A stretch of 64,000 nucleotides of DNA from contig NZ_JMTM01000046.1 in the NCBI RefSeq assembly GCF_001662485.1, positions 124,001-188,000 of the forward strand, in the 5' to 3' direction. This document shows, in pieces, positions 24,497 through 33,202 of this stretch. The position numbers and the translations under genes were made by a program. How positions within the stretch are numbered: the stretch's first letter is position 1; the number at the start of each line of letters is the position of its first letter. The DNA comes from Flavobacterium succinicans. GTDB lineage: Bacteria > Bacteroidota > Bacteroidia > Flavobacteriales > Flavobacteriaceae. Under the pieces are notes generated by a model. It was given only the letters and a program-made list of their open reading frames with translations. It was not told the origin of the DNA and ran no database searches.

Positions 24497-26614
24497 ATGA
24501 AAAAGAGTATAGCGGTTATTATCTTGTCATTGCCAGTGTTTACAGGCTATTCCCAGCAAAAGGTGCAAGATTCGCTTCGGGTTAATCCACTACAAGAAAT
24601 AGTGGTGACCGGACAAATAGAACCCCAGTCTTTGCGAAAATCGGTTTTCAATGTTCGGGTGATTTCGAGTCAGGACATCAAGAATTTAGCGGCGAATAAC
24701 TTGGCCGATGTCTTGAATCAATATTTGAACATTACCGTAAGGCCTAGTAGTTCTGATGGGCGTTCTACCGTTTCTTTATTTGGTTTAGACGGACAATACT
24801 TCAAAATATTGGTCGACAATATTCCATTAATCGGAGAGGCGGGTTTGGGGAATAACGCCGATTTGTCTCAGATTAATTTAGACGACATCGAACAAATCGA
24901 AATCATTGAAGGCTCTATGGGCGTGACGCACGGTGCCAATGCCGTAAGCGGTGTGCTCAACATTATTACCAAAAAAGGGTCGCGCTACAAATGGAGTTTG
25001 CGTGCCACGACTCAAGAAGAATCGGTACACAACGAATTCTCTCTTTTTGACAAAGGACGACATATACAGGCTTTGGCACTTTCTTATGCACCCAACGAAA
25101 GATGGTTTTTTAATGCATCGTTGAATCGGAATGATTTTCAGGGTTTTTTGGATGGTAAAAAAGGGAAGGATTATTTCGAAAATGATGCCACACGCGGCTA
25201 TCGCTGGTTGCCCAAAGAACAATGGAATGCTACCACGATGTTGGGTTACCAAAAGAACGCTTTTCGAATGTTTTATAAATTCCAATGGCTCAACGAGCGT
25301 GTTGATTTTTACAACAGCACGGTGCAGTCGGGCTATTCACCAACGCTTGGTTCTTACCGCTATGCTATGGACAAAAGGTATTGGACGCAACGATTTTTCC
25401 ACAATTGGAATGCTTCTGGAAAACTAGAAAGCGGAATGAGTTATACTGTTTCGCTTTCGCATCAAAAACAACAACGCGACACCGAAAACTTTAGGTACTA
25501 TCTATTCACACAGCAAGAAAATGAATCCGTGAGACAAAAAGACCAAGCTATGGAAGTGTTGTATAGCACTGGAACGCTTAGTAATTTTTTCAAAAGCAAG
25601 AAAATAGATGTGCAATTGGGTTATGAAGTGGTGAGTAATTTGGGCTATTCTTTGGTGCAAGAGGGCAACAATCTTTTTGTCCCGATAGCGAAACGCTTGA
25701 ACAATTACGATTGGTTTATGAGTTCCGAAATCAAAGCGACGCCTTCTTTTTCTATTCGTCCCGGAGTTCGATATTCTATTCAATCGCAATTTGATAACCA
25801 ATATGCAACTTCCTTGGGCTTGCGTTATTTGTTACCAAAAGGAATAGAACTGCGTACTTCTTTAGGGCAATCTTTTAGAACGCCAACATTCGAAGAATTG
25901 TACACCAAACAAATTTTTGATGGACATCATTTTACGGGCAATGAAAATTTGATTCCAGAAACCAGTTGGTCTTACGAAATGAGTGCAAAGAAAACGGCAT
26001 TTTTGGATTCGGGGCTACAAGTGGCGCATACGTTTACCGCCAATTATCTCAAAGTCAACGACCGTATCGATATGGCACTGGCGCGCTTCAATACCGAGAC
26101 GGGTAATCCCGAATACGAGTACATCAACATCAGTCGTTATCAAATGTGGAATGTTGCGACCACGAATCAGTTCAAGGGCAAGAATTGGTTGTTCAATTTG
26201 GGGGCTTCTTTGGTAGGCGTTTCCCAAAGAATCGACAATCAAGTTTTTGTGTCAGATGATCGGTTTTTGTTCACCTTCAATGCCAATACCAGTGTATCGT
26301 ATACTGTACCCAAATGGAAAACGATTGTTTCGGCCTACTACAAATACAGCGGAAAAACCCAGCAATTCATAGAAAGTAGTGCTGCGTTTGTGATTTCCGA
26401 AATAGACGACAGCCATTGGTTGGACGCGACCATTCAGAAGAATTTTTTCAGCAATACACTCGAAACTACTATAGGCGCGAGAAACTTGTTCGACATCAAA
26501 AATATCAATCAAACTAGAACCGGAGAAGGCGCAGGACACGCCACGTCCAACCAAGTAATGCTGGCTTACGGACGTTCCTTTTTTGTAAAACTGACCTATA
26601 ACCTTAATCTTTAA
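24497..26614 (+). CDS. TonB-dependent haem receptor, HmuR-like
   Basis: This is an outer-membrane barrel of 705 residues with a signal peptide (MKKSIAVIILSLPVFTGYS). The TonB box/plug region is LQEIVVTGQIEPQSLRKS, then LNITVRPSSSDGRSTVSLFG and IEIIEGSMGVTHGANAVSGV. The barrel ends in FFVKLTYNLNL. The following gene encodes HmuY, which makes haem the most likely cargo; plug sequence alone would not decide it. The start codon lies directly behind the iron-box at 24478. Confidence 0.87.
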   Translation: MKKSIAVIILSLPVFTGYSQQKVQDSLRVNPLQEIVVTGQIEPQSLRKSVFNVRVISSQDIKNLAANNLADVLNQYLNITVRPSSSDGRSTVSLFGLDGQYFKILVDNIPLIGEAGLGNNADLSQINLDDIEQIEIIEGSMGVTHGANAVSGVLNIITKKGSRYKWSLRATTQEESVHNEFSLFDKGRHIQALALSYAPNERWFFNASLNRNDFQGFLDGKKGKDYFENDATRGYRWLPKEQWNATTMLGYQKNAFRMFYKFQWLNERVDFYNSTVQSGYSPTLGSYRYAMDKRYWTQRFFHNWNASGKLESGMSYTVSLSHQKQQRDTENFRYYLFTQQENESVRQKDQAMEVLYSTGTLSNFFKSKKIDVQLGYEVVSNLGYSLVQEGNNLFVPIAKRLNNYDWFMSSEIKATPSFSIRPGVRYSIQSQFDNQYATSLGLRYLLPKGIELRTSLGQSFRTPTFEELYTKQIFDGHHFTGNENLIPETSWSYEMSAKKTAFLDSGLQVAHTFTANYLKVNDRIDMALARFNTETGNPEYEYINISRYQMWNVATTNQFKGKNWLFNLGASLVGVSQRIDNQVFVSDDRFLFTFNANTSVSYTVPKWKTIVSAYYKYSGKTQQFIESSAAFVISEIDDSHWLDATIQKNFFSNTLETTIGARNLFDIKNINQTRTGEGAGHATSNQVMLAYGRSFFVKLTYNLNL

Positions 26615-26630
26615 TATAAATCAAATTGTA

Positions 26631-27719
26631 ATGAAAAAAACCTTTTTAATTTTAGCCTTAGCCTTAGCTACCTTAAGCTCTTGTTCCAACGATGACGAGG
26701 GAAACAAACCAGAAATTCCTTCCTTAGGAGCGATTTTGCAACCTGCAGTGGGTGGGCCAAATCAGCCGAATCAAGTCTATGTAGATTTGAGTACCAGCAA
26801 AACCGATGCGATTCCGAGAGGGTCTTGGGATTTCGGATTTTCAACAGGTGCAGAATACCGAGTAATCCTCAACGGTGCTCTAAAAATGGCCGTGAAAAAA
26901 CTAGAAACAGCTGATATTACCTTGCCTCAAACGGCTGATGCTGCCGTGGCAGTTGGCGGGGGAACAACTTTGGCCAGCAATGGTTTTGTCGATAATCCAA
27001 CGGGAGTTTTGGAAGGAGCGGGAGCAGGAGTTGGAACGGCCATCGCCGCGGTGGCTGCCAACGATGCTGAGAACAAAGTCTACTTGCTCAATCTAGGTTT
27101 TGCGGTTTCGACGGCCACGGCAGGCGTTGGCTCGGTGAGTCTTGATGGCGAAGCGAGAGGCTGGAAAAAAATCAGAATTCTACGCAACGGAAACGGCTAC
27201 AAAATCCAATATGCGGACTTGAGTGCCACTACTTTTACAGAAAAAACAATTGCCAAAGACAGCAATTTCAATTTTGCATTTTTCAGTTTGGCCGAAGGCA
27301 AAACAGTAACGGTTGAGCCACAAAAAACCAAGTGGGATTTGAATTTTACGCCTTTCACCAATTATTTGCCAACAGGAACCGCTGATGTAACCTATGGCTA
27401 TTCCGATTTTATTGTGACGAACAGATTGGGCGGCACTCAAGTCTACCAAGTTTTGGTTGCCGATGGTGGTAGCTATGCTGATTTTACCTTGTCAAAAGTA
27501 GTCGAAGATAAATTGACAACCTCCAAAACCGACCAAAGAATGATAGGCTCCAACTGGAGAAGCGGAGGCGGACCAACTACCTTGCCGAGCGTGAGAACCG
27601 ACCGTTTTTATGTGGTCAAAGATGCCGCTTCCAACTACTACAAAGTGCGCTTCCTCGCGATGAGCAACGAAGCGGGACTAAGAGGAAATCCTACGTTCGA
27701 GTATGCCAAATTACAGTAA
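26631..27719 (+). CDS. hmuY: HmuY-family haem-binding lipoprotein
   Basis: This is a 362-residue lipoprotein (signal ending LATLSSC, then acidic NDDEG). The HmuY pattern is visible: VYVDLSTSKTDAIPRGSWDF near the start of the mature part, WDLNFTPFTNYL in the middle and FYVVKDAASNYYKVRFLAM near the end. HmuY-type proteins take haem from host or environmental proteins at the cell surface and pass it to HmuR. It follows the receptor by 16 bases in the same operon and ends at a terminator. Confidence 0.88.
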   Translation: MKKTFLILALALATLSSCSNDDEGNKPEIPSLGAILQPAVGGPNQPNQVYVDLSTSKTDAIPRGSWDFGFSTGAEYRVILNGALKMAVKKLETADITLPQTADAAVAVGGGTTLASNGFVDNPTGVLEGAGAGVGTAIAAVAANDAENKVYLLNLGFAVSTATAGVGSVSLDGEARGWKKIRILRNGNGYKIQYADLSATTFTEKTIAKDSNFNFAFFSLAEGKTVTVEPQKTKWDLNFTPFTNYLPTGTADVTYGYSDFIVTNRLGGTQVYQVLVADGGSYADFTLSKVVEDKLTTSKTDQRMIGSNWRSGGGPTTLPSVRTDRFYVVKDAASNYYKVRFLAMSNEAGLRGNPTFEYAKLQ

Positions 27720-27777
27720 ACACAAGCTATAAGTGTCTAAAATTGTAGTTAAGTTTTTTTATTTTGTTGTTGTTAGT

Positions 27778-27803
27778 CAAAAGGTTGCTTCGGCGGCCTT
27801 TTG
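27778..27803 (+). terminator. terminator of the haem operon
   Basis: CAAAAGG and CCTTTTG pair, with wobble pairs continuing to a TTCG tetraloop. Confidence 0.75.
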
Positions 27804-27844
27804 TGTTTTGGGATAGCGTCTCCTAAAGTGATGGTATTGATTTT

Positions 27845-28005
27845 TTAGGAGCTAATCCTGCTGTCCGTTATAATCTCCGCCTCGCGTGGCTTTTTGGGCT
27901 AGGCCGCAAAGGAGCTTCTTTTAGTCGCTCTTTCCGCCCTGCCCAAAATAGCCACCCGAGCCAGAGGATTTCCACTCCCATCAGGGCTAGGAACGTTAGA
28001 ACGAG
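27845..28005 (-). repeat. dispersed hairpin element, copy 3
   Basis: The edges TTAGGAGCTAATCCTGCTGT and CATCAGGGCTAGGAACGTTA are shared with copy 1. The inner part is longer, with GTGGCTTTTTGGGC opposite GCCCAAAATAGCCAC as a large imperfect stem. Confidence 0.72.
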
Positions 28006-28221
28006 AAAATACCCATAGAAGGTCACCCTGAGCGCAGTCGAAGGGCAAAATTCCAAATTTTTGGGTGCACTGCTCCCCTCTTGAAATCGAAGATTCAACG
28101 ACTCCGATAAATAAATAAAATAGGGAGTTATAGGGGCTGGTGGTGTGTTTTTGTCGAATTCTATCCCAAAATTGGGGAGACCATTCAAACCAAAAACAAC
28201 AAACGATATACTAGTAAAAGG

Positions 28222-28290
28222 TTTGTAGTGAAAATTGTATATATTTGAGAAAACTAAAGTCTGACTCTTGTAAGACCTATCTGCTAGTTA
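28222..28290 (+). repeat. array leader, copy 2
   Basis: Same leader as at 19243, with TATATTTG at 28240-28247 and ending in CTAGTTA. It too lies downstream of a copy of the dispersed hairpin element and upstream of an inverted-repeat-bounded unit. Confidence 0.75.
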
Positions 28291-28476
28291 CAGGCAAGTG
28301 TACAAAATAGTACGTCCAAACGACACCCAAAAAACAATTAAATCAAATTTACTAATTTTTAAAAGCAAAATAAATACTGTTTTTAGCTGTATCCATTTAA
28401 AAATTGCCTTTATTTTTCCTATCATTACAAGATAAACACTACCTTTGTGTAAAATTTAGCAAAAAGTACGATTATT

Positions 28477-29811
28477 ATGCTTTTACAATTTTCAATCAAA
28501 AATTTTAGAACCTTTAAAGATAAAGCAACTCTAAGTTTAATTGCCTCAAATTACGACAAAGACACACGAGAGGTCGAAAACGTCTTTGAAGATAAAAAAT
28601 TCAACTATAGACTGCTCAAAAGTGCTGTCATCTATGGTGCAAACGCTAGTGGAAAAAGTAAACTTTTGGAAGCAGTTGCCTTTATGAGACATTTTGTAAT
28701 TAATAGTTCAAAAGAAAGTCAAAAAGGCGAAAGTATTGAAGTTGAACCTTTCCGCTTAAGCAAAGAAACGGAAAATGAACCATCTGAATTTGAAATAATT
28801 TTTCTTTTTAAAGGAGAACTATTTCGTTATGGCTTTGAAGCAACTGAAGAAAAAATTATTTCTGAATGGTTATATCATAAACCCAAAACAAAAGAAATTG
28901 AATTATTTTATCGTGACGGAAATCACTTTGATACTCACGAAAGGAATTTTGCAAAAGGTACAACGGTAGCAAAAGAAGGTTTAGTAAGAGATAACGCTCT
29001 TTTAGTTTCCGTTGCTGCTCAGTTCAATGAAAAAACGGCAATTACAGTTACTGATTGGTTTAAGAGACTTAAATTTTTATCAGGTCTAAATGAGTCAGGT
29101 TACCAAGGATTTACGCTAAGTAAAACAGAAAATCCAACACAAAAAATCAAAATTCTTGAACTGTTAAAAGCGGCTGATTTTGGGATACAAGATATCAAAC
29201 TCCAAAAATTGGATATTGAAAAATTACCTAAAGGAATGCCAAAAGAAATTAGAGATAAAATTCTAAAAGAAGTAAAAGAAGAAAACGCAGAATTTATTGC
29301 TGATGTATTAACAACACATACAAAATACGACTTGAACAAACAAGTGGTTGATAAAGTAAACTTTTCTCTTGACGATGATGAATCTTCAGGAACAAGAAAG
29401 TTTTTTGCTTTAACTGGACCTATTTTAGATGTTGTTCAAAATGGCTACATCTTAGTTGTTGATGAACTTGATTCAAAGTTACATCCTAATTTAGTGTGTA
29501 AAATTGTCTCTTTATTTAACTCAAAAGAATTCAATACAAAAAATGCTCAATTAATTTTCAACTCTCACGATACTAATTTATTAAGTTCGGGTTTATTTAG
29601 ACGAGACCAGATTTGGTTTACAAATAAAGACAAATATGGTGAGGCAAAACTATATTCTTTGGCTAACTTTAAATCTGATGAAGTTAAGAAAAATGAGCCT
29701 TTTGAAGATAATTACATAAGAGGAAAATATGGTGCTATTCCATATTTAGGCTTTTTTGATAACTTAAATTTTAATATGTCGCAATATGAAAATGAAAAAC
29801 AAAAAAGCTGA
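28477..29811 (+). CDS. AAA15/OLD-type ATPase, partner of RloB
   Basis: This is a cytoplasmic ABC-like ATPase of 444 residues. It begins with FSIKNFRTFKDKATLSLIAS, the typical opening of AAA15 proteins, then Walker A GANASGKS (54-61), a long middle segment, Walker B LVVDELD with Glu330 (about 326-332) and a switch His364 in FNSHDTNLL. The YIRGKYGAIPYLG end is also typical. Such ATPases sense invasion and drive a nuclease or toxin partner (compare OLD, PARIS and RloAB-type pairs). The next gene starts inside its last codons. AT-rich, first unit of the second array; a horizontally acquired defence gene is likely. Confidence 0.85.
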   Translation: MLLQFSIKNFRTFKDKATLSLIASNYDKDTREVENVFEDKKFNYRLLKSAVIYGANASGKSKLLEAVAFMRHFVINSSKESQKGESIEVEPFRLSKETENEPSEFEIIFLFKGELFRYGFEATEEKIISEWLYHKPKTKEIELFYRDGNHFDTHERNFAKGTTVAKEGLVRDNALLVSVAAQFNEKTAITVTDWFKRLKFLSGLNESGYQGFTLSKTENPTQKIKILELLKAADFGIQDIKLQKLDIEKLPKGMPKEIRDKILKEVKEENAEFIADVLTTHTKYDLNKQVVDKVNFSLDDDESSGTRKFFALTGPILDVVQNGYILVVDELDSKLHPNLVCKIVSLFNSKEFNTKNAQLIFNSHDTNLLSSGLFRRDQIWFTNKDKYGEAKLYSLANFKSDEVKKNEPFEDNYIRGKYGAIPYLGFFDNLNFNMSQYENEKQKS

Positions 29812-30490
29812 ACAAATTGCGGCTAAACAAAAACATAAAGAACAACTAATAGCTAAAAGACGAACTGAACCAAATTTAGAGAGACCCGATGCTGAATTAA
29901 TTGAGAAACCCTCGATATTGATTGTCTGTGAAGGCGAAAATACAGAGCCTTCATATTTCAATCAATTCAGACTTTCTTCTGCTACTGTAAAGTCTGTGGG
30001 AGAAGGATATAACACAACTTCTTTAGTAAATAGAGCCATACAATTATCAAACGAAAAACAATACGACCAAGTTTGGTGTGTATTTGACAAAGATGACTTT
30101 GATGAAAATGATTTTAACAACGCAATTCAAATAGCAGAAGCTCAAAATTTTAAAGTAGCATATTCCAATCAATCTTTTGAATATTGGTTAATTCTTCATT
30201 TTGACGACCATCAAGGAGGGGGAATGCACAGAAAAGATTACAACGATAAAATAAATGAATTACTTAAACCTTTTGGCGTAACTTATGAAGGAAATGGCAA
30301 TAAAAAAGTCAACGAACATTTTTTTGAGTTATTAGACGGATTTGATAAAAAGACAAAAAAGAAAAGAATTGATTTAGCTATCACAAGAGCTACTAGAAAC
30401 TTTAACCAATTTGACCATAAAAATCCAGCGAAAGAAGAATCGTCAACAACAGTATTTAAGTTGGCAGAAGAATTATTGAGATACTTGTAA
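29786..30490 (+). CDS. RloB-family protein (TOPRIM-like), partner of the AAA15 ATPase
   Basis: This is a 234-residue protein with a basic N-terminus (KNKKAEQIAAKQKHKEQL) and an RloB domain from residue 40. Acidic motifs fit a TOPRIM-type metal site: VCEGENTEPSYF (Glu49, Glu54) and VFDKDDFDEND (Asp101, Asp103). The later SNQSFEYWLILHF is also characteristic. It starts at ATG 29786 (or 29792), overlapping the ATPase gene by 26 bases, so the two are translationally coupled. By analogy with other ATPase-plus-TOPRIM pairs it is probably the effector, a nuclease. That activity is inferred, not shown. Confidence 0.82.
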   Translation: MKMKNKKAEQIAAKQKHKEQLIAKRRTEPNLERPDAELIEKPSILIVCEGENTEPSYFNQFRLSSATVKSVGEGYNTTSLVNRAIQLSNEKQYDQVWCVFDKDDFDENDFNNAIQIAEAQNFKVAYSNQSFEYWLILHFDDHQGGGMHRKDYNDKINELLKPFGVTYEGNGNKKVNEHFFELLDGFDKKTKKKRIDLAITRATRNFNQFDHKNPAKEESSTTVFKLAEELLRYL

Positions 30491-30672
30491 GATAAAAACA
30501 CCTGCCTGAAACCGCCGTTTGGCAATATGGCGGGATTAGGCTTAATTTAAAAATGGTTTTGTATTTGAAAAATTGTCATTAACCGAAAGTTTAGGCTTTC
30601 TTAATCCGCCACATCGCTAAGCGGCCAACCGTTATACCTCAATTTAAAGAACCGATAAAAAGAATCTTATAT
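30491..30672 (+). repeat. array separator B
   Basis: It begins with the right arm of the ATPase-RloB unit. GGCGGGATTAGGCTTAA (near 30528-30544) is mirrored by AGGCTTTCTTAATCCGCC (near 30593-30610), giving a large internal hairpin. It ends with the left arm of the next unit. Confidence 0.65.
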
Positions 30673-31311
30673 ATGAAAATATCAGAAGGTAAAAAGAAAG
30701 ACTTAATTTTAGAATATATCATTGAAAGAGAACGAGGAAGTCAACCGCAAGGTGTTTCATCAGAAGAAATTCAAAACGATGTACTTCCAGAATGTTCTAT
30801 TGAGGATATTACTATTTTGTTGAAAGAAATAGAAATGCATAATCCTGAATTAGTTAAATTCTATTTTGGAATAACTACTACATATTCTACTAAAATTATG
30901 TTTGCTAAACCGTTCTTAAAGAAAGGAGGTTTTGAAAAAATTGAAAATGAAGAGAAAATCAAAAACAGAAAAGACACTTTTGACTTTAAGGTTTCTAAAT
31001 TTAAATACTACACTTTTTGGTGGTTTTTTACTTTTGCACTAATTGGTTTTGGATTAAGTATTTATAATTTTGCAAATAGCCTCAGAAGTGAAAAAAGTAC
31101 AAAAGTTAAAGACACAAAAAAGGAACAAATGGGATTGGTAACAAACAATACCCAAACTTACATTTTAAACCAAAGAAAACCTGATTCTTTTCATACTCCA
31201 AAGGTGTTGAATAGTGCAAAAGTATCAAGTGGGGAATCGAAACCGAAAATTGGAATAATTAAAAAACCGAAGGGATAAAGGTAAATCAACGAATGAAGAC
31301 AATTGGTTGGC
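30624..31311. repeat. inverted repeat enclosing the 201-residue unit
   Basis: GCCAACC (30624-30630) and GGTTGGC (31305-31311) are complementary over 7 of 7 bases, with partial pairing either side. Taken alone it is short; it counts because it sits where the other units have their arms. Confidence 0.5.
30673..31278 (+). CDS. hypothetical single-pass membrane protein
   Basis: The 201 residues fall in three parts: a helical N-terminus (KKKDLILEYIIERERGSQ, SSEEIQNDVLPECSIEDI) that looks like a small winged-helix, one membrane helix (about 114-135, YYTFWWFFTFALIGFGLSIY), and a Ser/Lys-rich tail. No family recognised. It is the second unit of the array. A membrane-tethered DNA-binding-like domain would be unusual; this is only a pattern reading. 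Confidence 0.6.
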   Translation: MKISEGKKKDLILEYIIERERGSQPQGVSSEEIQNDVLPECSIEDITILLKEIEMHNPELVKFYFGITTTYSTKIMFAKPFLKKGGFEKIENEEKIKNRKDTFDFKVSKFKYYTFWWFFTFALIGFGLSIYNFANSLRSEKSTKVKDTKKEQMGLVTNNTQTYILNQRKPDSFHTPKVLNSAKVSSGESKPKIGIIKKPKG

Positions 31312-31432
31312 TAGAAAGTTGGTTTTATTTGTAAGTTTTGCCAAATTTGATGTCAGGGCTTGATGTAGCCCCAAATACACTTTGGAACTACTACAATTAC
31401 ATCATTTAAACAAAACAGAAAACAAACAAAAT
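31279..31432 (+). repeat. array separator C
   Basis: It contains TTGCCAAATTTGATGTCAGG and GGCTTGATGTAGCCCCAAAT, a looser form of the separator core, and ends in the left arm of the next unit. Confidence 0.5.
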
Positions 31433-32316
31433 ATGAAAGTGCCTTTTTATCTTTTTTTAGCTATTACTTTACATTCTTTCGCTCAAGTAAAAGTAATCAA
31501 CGGTGAAATAAAGGATATAGAAAATAAAGCTGCCTTACACTACGCGAATATTGGAATTGCCAATAAAAATACGGGAACGGTATCAAATTCTGAGGGGAAA
31601 TTTTCTTTAAAAATGGATGAAAGTGTCAATGAAAATGATGTAGTCACTTTTTCTTATGTTGGTTATCAATCAAAAACAGTAGCCGTATCACAACTTACTC
31701 TTCCGAATAACATTATTGAATTAACGCCTTTGAAGAATCAATTAGATGAAGTGGTGGTCAAATTTGTAAAACCAAAGCCTAAAGTATTGGGAAGAAATTC
31801 GAAAGGTCTTGGACTAATGCATACTAATTTTTATACCTATTACGAAAAAGATGTTGACGACCGATTGAGTAAAGAAGTTGGAATGAAGTTTACACTAAAG
31901 AAAGATTGCAAAATAAATGATTTGAATTTTAACATCACTTCAAATGAATTCAGCTCCCTAAAATTTAGGTTGAATTTTTATAAAATTGAAAATGGATTGC
32001 CATCAAATCGTATTGTAGAAAAAGATATCGTTTTTGAAATCAAAGATGAGTTTAAAGGTTGGTTTAAGGTAGACTTGAAACCGTATGAAATATATTTGGA
32101 TAAAGAAACAGCAGATGTAGCAGTTACCATTCAATGGGTGGAAAGCAAAAAGGCAAATGAGAAAAGCAAATACTTTGGCATTTCAACAGCAAAGTCAATA
32201 ACTGAAACCAGTTTTTACAGAGAAAAAGCAATGGATAGTTGGAGTAAAAGTGGACAAAGTATGAGTTTTTACCTCAATGCAATGTGTAGGTAAAAAAAGA
32301 ACGCAAAACAGTAGTT
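31386..32316. repeat. inverted repeat enclosing the carboxypeptidase-regulatory-like unit
   Basis: AACTACT (31386-31392) pairs with AGTAGTT (32310-32316), 7 of 7, with loose similarity outward (GGAACTACTAC against CAGTAGTTTC). Confidence 0.5.
31433..32293 (+). CDS. secreted protein with carboxypeptidase-regulatory-like domain
   Basis: The protein has 286 residues from ATG 31433 (signal MKVPFYLFLAITLHSFA). Residues 20-100 are a CarboxypepD_reg-like beta-sandwich (VINGEIKDIENKAALHYANI, KNTGTVSNSEGKFSLKM, VTFSYVGYQSKTV). The remaining part (about 125-286) is a second beta-rich domain of unknown type. In receptors this first domain precedes a plug; here no plug or barrel follows. It is an array unit; the function is unknown. 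Confidence 0.7.
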   Translation: MKVPFYLFLAITLHSFAQVKVINGEIKDIENKAALHYANIGIANKNTGTVSNSEGKFSLKMDESVNENDVVTFSYVGYQSKTVAVSQLTLPNNIIELTPLKNQLDEVVVKFVKPKPKVLGRNSKGLGLMHTNFYTYYEKDVDDRLSKEVGMKFTLKKDCKINDLNFNITSNEFSSLKFRLNFYKIENGLPSNRIVEKDIVFEIKDEFKGWFKVDLKPYEIYLDKETADVAVTIQWVESKKANEKSKYFGISTAKSITETSFYREKAMDSWSKSGQSMSFYLNAMCR

Positions 32317-32471
32317 TCTAAAAAAAAGGCTGGTTTTGGTACATCTATAACAAGGCTTACTTTAGTTCTAAACCGTTGAGGTACCAGAACCTTGGCAGCA
32401 AGCGATACGCAGCACTAAAATTAGAAATGTAACACATTCTGAAAATAAGCGTCTTTCATTAAAAATATATT
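32294..32471 (+). repeat. array separator D
   Basis: After the right arm of the previous unit come AACAAGGCTTACTTTAGTTC, TAAACCGTTGAGG and CAGAACCTTGGCAG. The first two blocks and AGAAC-TTG are shared with separator E. Confidence 0.6.
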
Positions 32472-33038
32472 ATGAAGCCAAAAAATAGTTGCTTACTCGG
32501 ATTGTCTTTTTTTGTTATAAGTTATATACTATTTTCTCAAGGGTCTAGATTAGAATACTTTCAAAAACCAGTAGATTTTGCACATTGGTTTAACTTAATT
32601 GGAGCAGTATTGCTGATTTCTTTTAACAAAGTTTTTCCAAAGAATAATCTCAATACGGTAGCGTCTTTTGTAACCACTTTAGGAGTTATTGCTCATATAG
32701 GTCTCTGTACAATTGACTTCATAATGTGGAGTTTTGGAAATAACGAAATGGCTAAAACAGCATTAAGCAATCAAATAAGTAATACGCCATCAATTTTATA
32801 TCCTTTTGTTATTATTGGTCCGTCATTGCTTTTTGTGGGATTGGCTGCTCACGCATTGAATTTCATAAAAACGCACACTTTAAGTTCGTTAATGGTAATT
32901 ATAGGAGCTCCATTAGTCGGTTTTTCATTTTTTATATTAAAAAACGGCAATTTAATGCTTTTAAGCTGTGCTGTTTTTGCTTTAGGCTTAGTTTTACTTC
33001 TTAACGCAAATGAAAACAGAAAAATAATAAGCGAATAA
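32472..33038 (+). CDS. polytopic membrane protein of unknown function
   Basis: This 188-residue protein has about six hydrophobic helices (for example LLGLSFFVISYILF, WFNLIGAVLLISF, FVTTLGVIAHIGLC, ILYPFVIIGPSLLFVGLAAHAL, LLSCAVFALGLVLLL). No family recognised. It is the fourth unit of the second array. The arms around it are weak, with only AAC-TTGGCA before it and TGCCAGTT after it resembling each other as complements. Confidence 0.65.
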   Translation: MKPKNSCLLGLSFFVISYILFSQGSRLEYFQKPVDFAHWFNLIGAVLLISFNKVFPKNNLNTVASFVTTLGVIAHIGLCTIDFIMWSFGNNEMAKTALSNQISNTPSILYPFVIIGPSLLFVGLAAHALNFIKTHTLSSLMVIIGAPLVGFSFFILKNGNLMLLSCAVFALGLVLLLNANENRKIISE

Positions 33039-33202
33039 GTGCCAGTTATCAGCAACAAAAACGAATTTTGGCAATAGGCTTAAATTGAAATTGTTTTTTT
33101 TGACAAACTCGAAAATAGGGCTTACTTTAGTGCCAAATCCACTGAGGTTCAAGAACGTTGTGCGTCATTTTGACGAAACGTGGAAAAAGAAAAAAAATAA
33201 TT
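33039..33202 (+). repeat. array separator E
   Basis: It contains TTTTGGCAATAGGCTTAAAT, then AGGGCTTACTTTAGTGCCAA, CCACTGAGGT and CAAGAACGTTGTGCGTC. TTTGGCA and TGCCAAA can pair across the separator. Confidence 0.65.

Larger units (their letters stand above)
27720..28476. other. intergenic region with terminator, hairpin element and array leader
   Basis: These 757 bases hold no gene. In order: a terminator (27778-27803), the largest copy of the dispersed hairpin element (27845-28005), a short text with CCCCTCTTGAAATCGAAG-like low complexity, the second array leader (28222-28290) and the left inverted arm of the next unit (28287-28301). A frame on the minus strand at 27868-28188 runs through the repeat and is not a gene. 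Confidence 0.7.
28287..30512. repeat. inverted repeat enclosing the ATPase-RloB unit
   Basis: The left arm GTTACAGGCAAGTGT (28287-28301) and right arm ACACCTGCCTGAAAC (30498-30512) are complementary at 13 of 15 positions. The left arm overlaps the end of the leader. Confidence 0.72.

Noticed and set aside
27868..28188. 106-residue frame on the minus strand
   Set aside because: It runs through the dispersed hairpin element and low-complexity text.
33158..33202. Upstream extension of the propeller gene from TTG
   Set aside because: The extension is separator DNA with the inverted arm; a lipoprotein signal starts properly at ATG 33203.
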